Assembly: GCA_964345385.1 (NCBI GenBank)
Contig: CAYFQM010000011.1
Location: forward strand, 1 to 19,884
Direction of reading: 5' to 3'
Length of the DNA: 19,884 nucleotides
Source of the DNA: CAG-1000 sp964345385
GTDB lineage: Bacteria > Bacillota_I > Bacilli_A > RF39 > UBA660
The position numbers and the translations under genes are program-made. Of the stretch, positions 16,481 to 19,884 are shown piece after piece. The notes below the pieces were generated by a model. It was not told the origin of the DNA. It made no database searches and worked only from the letters and a program-made list of their open reading frames with translations. Position 1 is the stretch's first letter; each line of letters opens with the position of its first letter.

Positions 16481-16578
16481 CGAGCAATTTCATTTGGAAT
16501 TCCGTTTTAATATAGAAAACCGAAATAAGTATGGTTATAATATAATTTATGTTTCCTCGTTGGAAAGGAGAAGATTAA
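16481..16578 (+). repeat. Direct repeat copy A: IS30-type left end and transposase promoter
   Basis: This 98-bp stretch runs from CGAGCAATTT to GGAGAAGATTAA. It recurs at 19531-19627 with a single-base length difference (TTT against TT near its start). It contains two overlapping TATAAT boxes (16536-16546) and the ribosome site GGAAAGGAG, so it is the promoter-leader of the transposase gene that follows. Sequence upstream of CGAGC differs between the copies, which marks the probable left end. Confidence 0.85.
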
Positions 16579-16579
16579 A

Positions 16580-16735
16580 ATGAAAGAATGGAAACATTTA
16601 ACATATGAACAAAGAAAGGTTATTTCTTCTGGTATTGCACATCAGAAAAAAGCTAAACATATAGCTGAATCTTTAGGAGTAGATCCAACAGCGGTATCTA
16701 AAGAGGTAAAAAGAAATAGAGACCAAATTACTATT
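16580..16735 (+). pseudogene. Truncated IS30-family transposase (N-terminal ~50 residues)
   Basis: The first 48-50 residues (LTYEQRKVIS...GVDPTAVSKEVKRNR) are the helix-turn-helix that begins IS30-family transposases. The frame runs on to 16822, but from about codon 50 the sequence no longer resembles a transposase. It has no DDE catalytic core (full length is about 310-350 aa). The junction near 16730-16740 coincides with the end of the minus-strand 51-aa ORF. It starts at ATG 16580 after GGAAAGGAG. It cannot transpose by itself. Confidence 0.85.
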
Positions 16736-16739
16736 GGGC

Positions 16740-16895
16740 TTAATCTACATCTGGTATCAAATTACCATACAGAAATAAATCATCATTTAAATCACTTAAT
16801 TGCTCTTTATTACACGAAATAATACAATCCCCAACAAATTCTTGACACCAGTCTACAAACACTATTTGCCAGTTATTACTCTTATATAATTCCAT
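16740..16895 (-). CDS. Small ORF, 51 aa, downstream of the metallopeptidase gene
   Basis: I do not recognise this product. It is acidic, with two tryptophans and two cysteines in its first 35 residues (NNWQIVFVDWCQEFVGDC), and ends LIPDVD. A GGAGG ribosome site sits between the stop codon of the metallopeptidase gene (16911) and ATG 16895, so the two genes are probably co-translated. Its stop codon lies at the edge of the IS30 fragment, so the ORF may be a 3'-truncated longer gene rather than an intact small protein. A partner or immunity-type role with the upstream gene is possible but not shown. Confidence 0.5.
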   Translation of the reverse strand: MELYKSNNWQIVFVDWCQEFVGDCIISCNKEQLSDLNDDLFLYGNLIPDVD

Positions 16896-16910
16896 AACAT
16901 CCTCCATTAA

Positions 16911-18119
16911 TTACATTCTTTGACTAGAATTTTTAATAGAACCATGGATTTTTTGAATTTCCTCTTCTTCTAATCTAAATTTTTCTAAAAGCTCTGTTGG
17001 TGTTAAATTTAAACTATTATACCTTGATTCTTCAAAACCTAATTGATTTGATTTAGATATAAAACTACTCCTCATTTTTTCAAATAGCTGAAATGATTCC
17101 ATTGAATTTAAAGTTTCTTGTTTTTCAGACCAAATCATTGAATTTTGAATAAATGTTAATTCTTGATATAGCATATTTAAGTCATCAATACTACCACAAT
17201 TTGCTATTTTTTCATTAAATTGGATACTATATGTTCTGGTTAAAACATTTAACATTTTTTGAATATAAACATTATAATTTTCTAAATTATCTTGTTTTCG
17301 ATATTGAGAAATATAATATACTATCAATCCTGTAATATTTGGAGTTTTCATATACGGTGGTTGTAGGTTTTCAAATATTTCCTTTTCTTCTTTTGAAAGT
17401 ACAAGATTACTATCTATCATCTCATTTAGTTTGTGAAATTCTTTTATTGGTATAACGCATTTTCTCTCATCTTCTGTTAAATCAAATCCTGTAATTAAAT
17501 TAGCAATATTTTCACTTCCATAAACTAATTCTAACATATTCATAATATTTGAACCATCATATCCATGACAAGTTTTCTTTCTGAAAAGACCATTCTCGTC
17601 TTCCTTTACTTCTACATTAATAAAACCAGACATTTTATTTGCCAACCATTCTGTTACCCATTCATCAAAGGTAGCAATTCCTTGATTATAGGCGTAATTA
17701 TTTCCATCTATTTCCCATTCACGAAGTCTAAAACCCACAGAGAATTCCTTTGACTCATCAGACCCAACTTTCATACCTAAATTTGGTTGAAGACGAATTC
17801 TCACACCATCTTCATCAACGTATTCATTTCTGGATACTTGATGTGTGAATTCATGCAAAAAAGTATTATCTATAACCCATTCAGGTAAATTACTATCTAA
17901 TGTAATTGAACTTTCCATACTACTTACGTATCCACTGATACCATCCAAACTTTGAAAAGATATTTCTGTAATATTCTTTTTAATTTGCTGAATAAGATTA
18001 TTTGCTACAACCTCTTTATTGGAACTCATATTAATATAATTCTCAACATATCTTGCAATAAGTGCAGCAAACCTTTCATCTATTCCCTTGATATTCAATA
18101 ATATATCTTTTAATTCCAT
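16911..18119 (-). CDS. HExxH (zincin-type) metallopeptidase-like protein, 402 aa
   Basis: The zinc motif is HEFTH at residues 89-93, preceded by hydrophobic residues as in a zincin active-site helix. About 60 residues on, FDEWVTEWLANK (151-162) resembles the xEGxTEyla-type glutamate helix that gives the third ligand in gluzincin-like enzymes, with E157 or E153 as candidate. The N-terminal ~70 residues are helical. The region from ~200 to 402 is helical, charged and uncharacterised. No signal peptide is visible, so it probably acts inside the cell. ATG 18119 follows GGAG at a somewhat long 11-nt spacing. It sits in the IS-bracketed block, its GC content appears higher than in the core genes, and a 51-aa ORF follows after 15 nt. 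The peptidase call is motif-based; no named family is recognised. Confidence 0.65.
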   Translation of the reverse strand: MELKDILLNIKGIDERFAALIARYVENYINMSSNKEVVANNLIQQIKKNITEISFQSLDGISGYVSSMESSITLDSNLPEWVIDNTFLHEFTHQVSRNEYVDEDGVRIRLQPNLGMKVGSDESKEFSVGFRLREWEIDGNNYAYNQGIATFDEWVTEWLANKMSGFINVEVKEDENGLFRKKTCHGYDGSNIMNMLELVYGSENIANLITGFDLTEDERKCVIPIKEFHKLNEMIDSNLVLSKEEKEIFENLQPPYMKTPNITGLIVYYISQYRKQDNLENYNVYIQKMLNVLTRTYSIQFNEKIANCGSIDDLNMLYQELTFIQNSMIWSEKQETLNSMESFQLFEKMRSSFISKSNQLGFEESRYNSLNLTPTELLEKFRLEEEEIQKIHGSIKNSSQRM

Positions 18120-18153
18120 TATAAATCACACTCCACATTTATTATAAATTGTT

Positions 18154-18441
18154 TTAACAACAATCCCAATCAACTATTGCATTTTTAAAATTCTTATTTT
18201 CAATATCTTCTTGTGAAATTAACACAAATAAAATGCCTGAATCACCGATTGAAATTTTGCTGTAATTTCCCCAAGAATCGAACTTGAATAAACATTCATC
18301 TTTGTTTTCCTTCATATCGTATCTAGGATCGCTTTGAGTAAAATCTGCATATCCTCCTAAAGTAATTGCATGATTTTCATCTAATAATATTAAACTCGGA
18401 TTTGGAATATGTTCACTAAAACCTAATTTAGTTATTCCTTT
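18154..18441 (-). pseudogene. Fused remnant: PHP-domain fragment plus YwqG/DUF1963-like C-terminus
   Basis: This 288-nt gap between genes is not empty. The minus strand continues the frame of the upstream gene past its TAA. The first residues (GITKLGFSEHIPNPS) read as the next strand-loop of a PHP domain, so that TAA probably replaced GAA. From about LGGYADFTQSDPR the sequence instead looks like the C-terminal part of YwqG/DUF1963 proteins (GGYPDFTQ, then a WG/GDSG segment). The frame ends at TAG 18174. Shifting one base near an A run restores IVDWDCC and a stop at 18154, which fits the usual YwqG ending. The piece thus carries a nonsense change, a fusion junction and a frameshift, and is decaying. 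Confidence 0.65.
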
Positions 18442-19404
18442 TTATTTAGATGTTTTAAGTATTTCTTCATCACTACAATATTCACTATGACCTGAACGAT
18501 ATGTGTGAGTATGATAATTAAAGTTTTGTTTAAAAATATTAACTTTATTATGTTCTATTTTACTACTTTTAGAAAGTTCATTAATTCGTTCTAATTTACT
18601 TTTATCTATTCTTCCTTCCATAAACATAATATCAACTAAATCTTTATCTTTTTTTGTATAATTCTTTAATCTATAAACAAATTCTGGTGGTGTAATCACT
18701 AATTTTTGTCCTCTAAAATTTACTTCTTCTCTACCGAATATTTCTTCAGCCAATTCAGGACTTATAACTTCATCTCTAGTATAAATTTGACCACTATCAT
18801 CATGATAATAACCTTTATTAATAACTGTACCATCTGGTTTTCTTTCAAAGCAAAAAGCACCAATATGAAAATCAGAACCATCAAGTGTAGCTAAAACCTC
18901 ATGATTTCCAGCAGGAATACCATTTTTTAAAACTCTTGGAGTAGTCATTCTATTATCATGAAATTGTAATCCCATTTCTTCACAAACTTCTCTAAATTTA
19001 TTCATATCACTTTCATTTAAGTTTATATCAATATCATCATGAGTTCTGCTAGATTCCACACCATATTTAATATAAGCACACAATGCCCCTGCTAATTGAT
19101 AATCAACTCTTCGTTCATTTAATTTTTTGATAAGTATTTCTAATTTATCATATATTTCTTTATGGTTTTCTTTTACAAGTTCTGGATTAAATCTTTTTTC
19201 TTTTTCTTCAATATATCTTTTTATTACTTGACTAGCAAGTTTGTTTATTTGTTCAACAATTTCTTCGTATGGTAAATCAGAATTGCTAAACATATCAATA
19301 GCCCTTTGAATTTTCTCATCATTCATAATTCCATTATATTGCTCATTCATTCTACTTGAAATATTAACTATATACTCACTAATTTTCTTATTTTTTTCAC
19401 CCAT
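18442..19404 (-). CDS. Nucleotidyltransferase-domain protein with truncated PHP domain, 320 aa
   Basis: Residues ~1-90 are a charged helical region. Residues ~98-215 form a nucleotidyltransferase-like domain with LAGALCAY (105-112) followed by SRTHDDIDI (119-127). D124 and D126 are the likely metal ligands, as in MNT/AbiEii/LinB-type enzymes. From ~293 the sequence changes to a PHP phosphoesterase start, YHTHTYRSGHS, with the H298-T-H300 motif, but the protein ends 20 residues later. PHP domains need about 200 more residues, and the frame beyond the stop continues PHP-like sequence for a short stretch, so this is the front of a longer NTase-PHP fusion. The NTase part may still work. ATG 19404 follows AAAGGTGAT; an inverted repeat ATGGTA (19434-19439) / TACCAT (19451-19456) lies in the leader. 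Its substrate is unknown. Confidence 0.7.
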   Translation of the reverse strand: MGEKNKKISEYIVNISSRMNEQYNGIMNDEKIQRAIDMFSNSDLPYEEIVEQINKLASQVIKRYIEEKEKRFNPELVKENHKEIYDKLEILIKKLNERRVDYQLAGALCAYIKYGVESSRTHDDIDINLNESDMNKFREVCEEMGLQFHDNRMTTPRVLKNGIPAGNHEVLATLDGSDFHIGAFCFERKPDGTVINKGYYHDDSGQIYTRDEVISPELAEEIFGREEVNFRGQKLVITPPEFVYRLKNYTKKDKDLVDIMFMEGRIDKSKLERINELSKSSKIEHNKVNIFKQNFNYHTHTYRSGHSEYCSDEEILKTSK

Positions 19405-19530
19405 AATTCTATCACCTTTAAAGAAACAATATAATGGTATTAGATTAAATTACCATATAATATCTCACATATAATATTATATCATATAAATCAACATTTT
19501 TATTTTGTCTTTAGCAAATTTCATAAAAAT

Positions 19531-19627
19531 CGAGCAATTCATTTGGAATTCCGTTTTAATATAGAAAACCGAAATAAGTATGGTTATAATATAATTTATG
19601 TTTCCTCGTTGGAAAGGAGAAGATTAA
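19531..19627 (+). repeat. Direct repeat copy B: IS30-type left end without transposase
   Basis: It matches copy A (16481-16578) almost base for base, in the same orientation, including the promoter and ribosome site. It is then followed by unrelated sequence instead of the transposase start codon. It therefore looks like an internally deleted IS derivative or MITE-like element whose promoter is still present. Confidence 0.85.
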
Positions 19628-19884
19628 CGAAACAAAAAAATTAAAACGGTGAAAACCTCAACGAGGAAACAAAGAGTAAAACGGAAATAAGTTTGAATAA
19701 CGGAAATAACTCCGTGATTTTCGCATGCAATAATGTACTAACTTATGATTTAAATTAAAAGACTTATTTCTGTTTTATGAAACATAAATGGAAATAAGTC
19801 TGGGGTTTTCGTCAATTGATTCAAAAACAGAATTTAGTCTAAAAATTTACCTTATTATCACAAATTTACGGTTAATATCTTTAT
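19600..19884 (+). mobile_element. Probable non-coding IS30 derivative: structured region with repeated GAAATAAGT motifs
   Basis: I see no gene in this stretch. It holds a 12-bp inverted repeat, GTTTCCTCGTTG (19600-19611) / CAACGAGGAAAC (19659-19670). It also has a short hairpin ACGGA-TCCGT (19700-19715) and an 11-bp inverted repeat AGACTTATTTC (19760-19770) / GAAATAAGTCT (19791-19801). The unit GAAATAA(G/C)T recurs at ~19571, 19684, 19703 and 19791. These could be transposase-binding subterminal repeats or the internal remains of the element. The right end is not identified and may lie outside the window. Confidence 0.5.

Noticed and set aside
16736..16822. C-terminal ~30 codons of the truncated IS30 frame as a real protein end
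   Set aside because: They read antisense through the 51-aa minus-strand ORF and do not resemble a transposase; treated as run-on sequence.
17565..18894. Plus-strand frames at 17565-17753 and 18706-18894
   Set aside because: They are antisense to the metallopeptidase-like and NTase genes, with no ribosome sites.
1..19884. CRISPR array or replication origin
   Set aside because: No regularly spaced repeats, DnaA-box cluster or dnaA/dnaN genes are present.

Overview
The window looks like chromosome from a very AT-rich, low-GC Gram-positive bacterium of the Bacilli or Mycoplasmatota-related type, possibly an uncultured gut lineage. This placement is inferred from base composition and from the gene set (ezrA, ftsK/spoIIIE-type translocase, single-chain secDF, comN, a long Rel, paired ymfF/ymfH-like M16 proteins). 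TGA is used as a stop (rel and comN both end in TGA within ATGA overlaps) and tryptophan is TGG, so the standard bacterial code applies rather than the Mycoplasma code.

Layout. (1) 1-1100: the 3' part of tRNA-Leu(UAG) with a terminator, a 77-aa unknown protein, and a decayed large serine recombinase with a probable frameshift, an in-frame stop and a missing C-terminus. (2) 1175-2107, minus strand: a two-gene operon of a HAD-type phosphatase and a 2H-phosphoesterase-like protein with two H-x-T motifs, a combination that suggests RNA or nucleotide end processing. (3) 2232-3000, plus strand: a membrane protein whose N-terminal part appears to be lost. (4) 3005-15293, minus strand: a conserved core block read in the order ezrA, ftsK, deoD, terminator, then ymfF-like, ymfH-like, comN, secDF, rel, dtd. 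It is tightly packed, with overlaps at most junctions, and covers cell division and chromosome segregation, purine salvage, protein export, stringent response and tRNA quality control. The Rel protein has lost most residues of its ppGpp-hydrolase site but keeps its synthetase site. (5) 15300-16411: a promoter region divergent from ezrA, an unknown coiled-coil membrane protein, and elongator tRNA-Met with its own promoter and terminator. (6) 16481-19884: an accessory block bracketed by two direct copies of a ~97-bp IS30-type left end. Copy A retains the first ~50 transposase codons; copy B has no transposase at all. Between them on the minus strand lie a nucleotidyltransferase with a truncated PHP domain, a YwqG/DUF1963-like remnant, an HExxH metallopeptidase-like protein and a 51-aa ORF.

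The most notable points are the synthetase-only Rel candidate, the HAD plus 2H pair, and the IS-bracketed accessory module with its chimeric, decaying NTase-PHP-YwqG locus and its uncharacterised metallopeptidase-like gene. All assignments were made by reading motifs; no database search was run.
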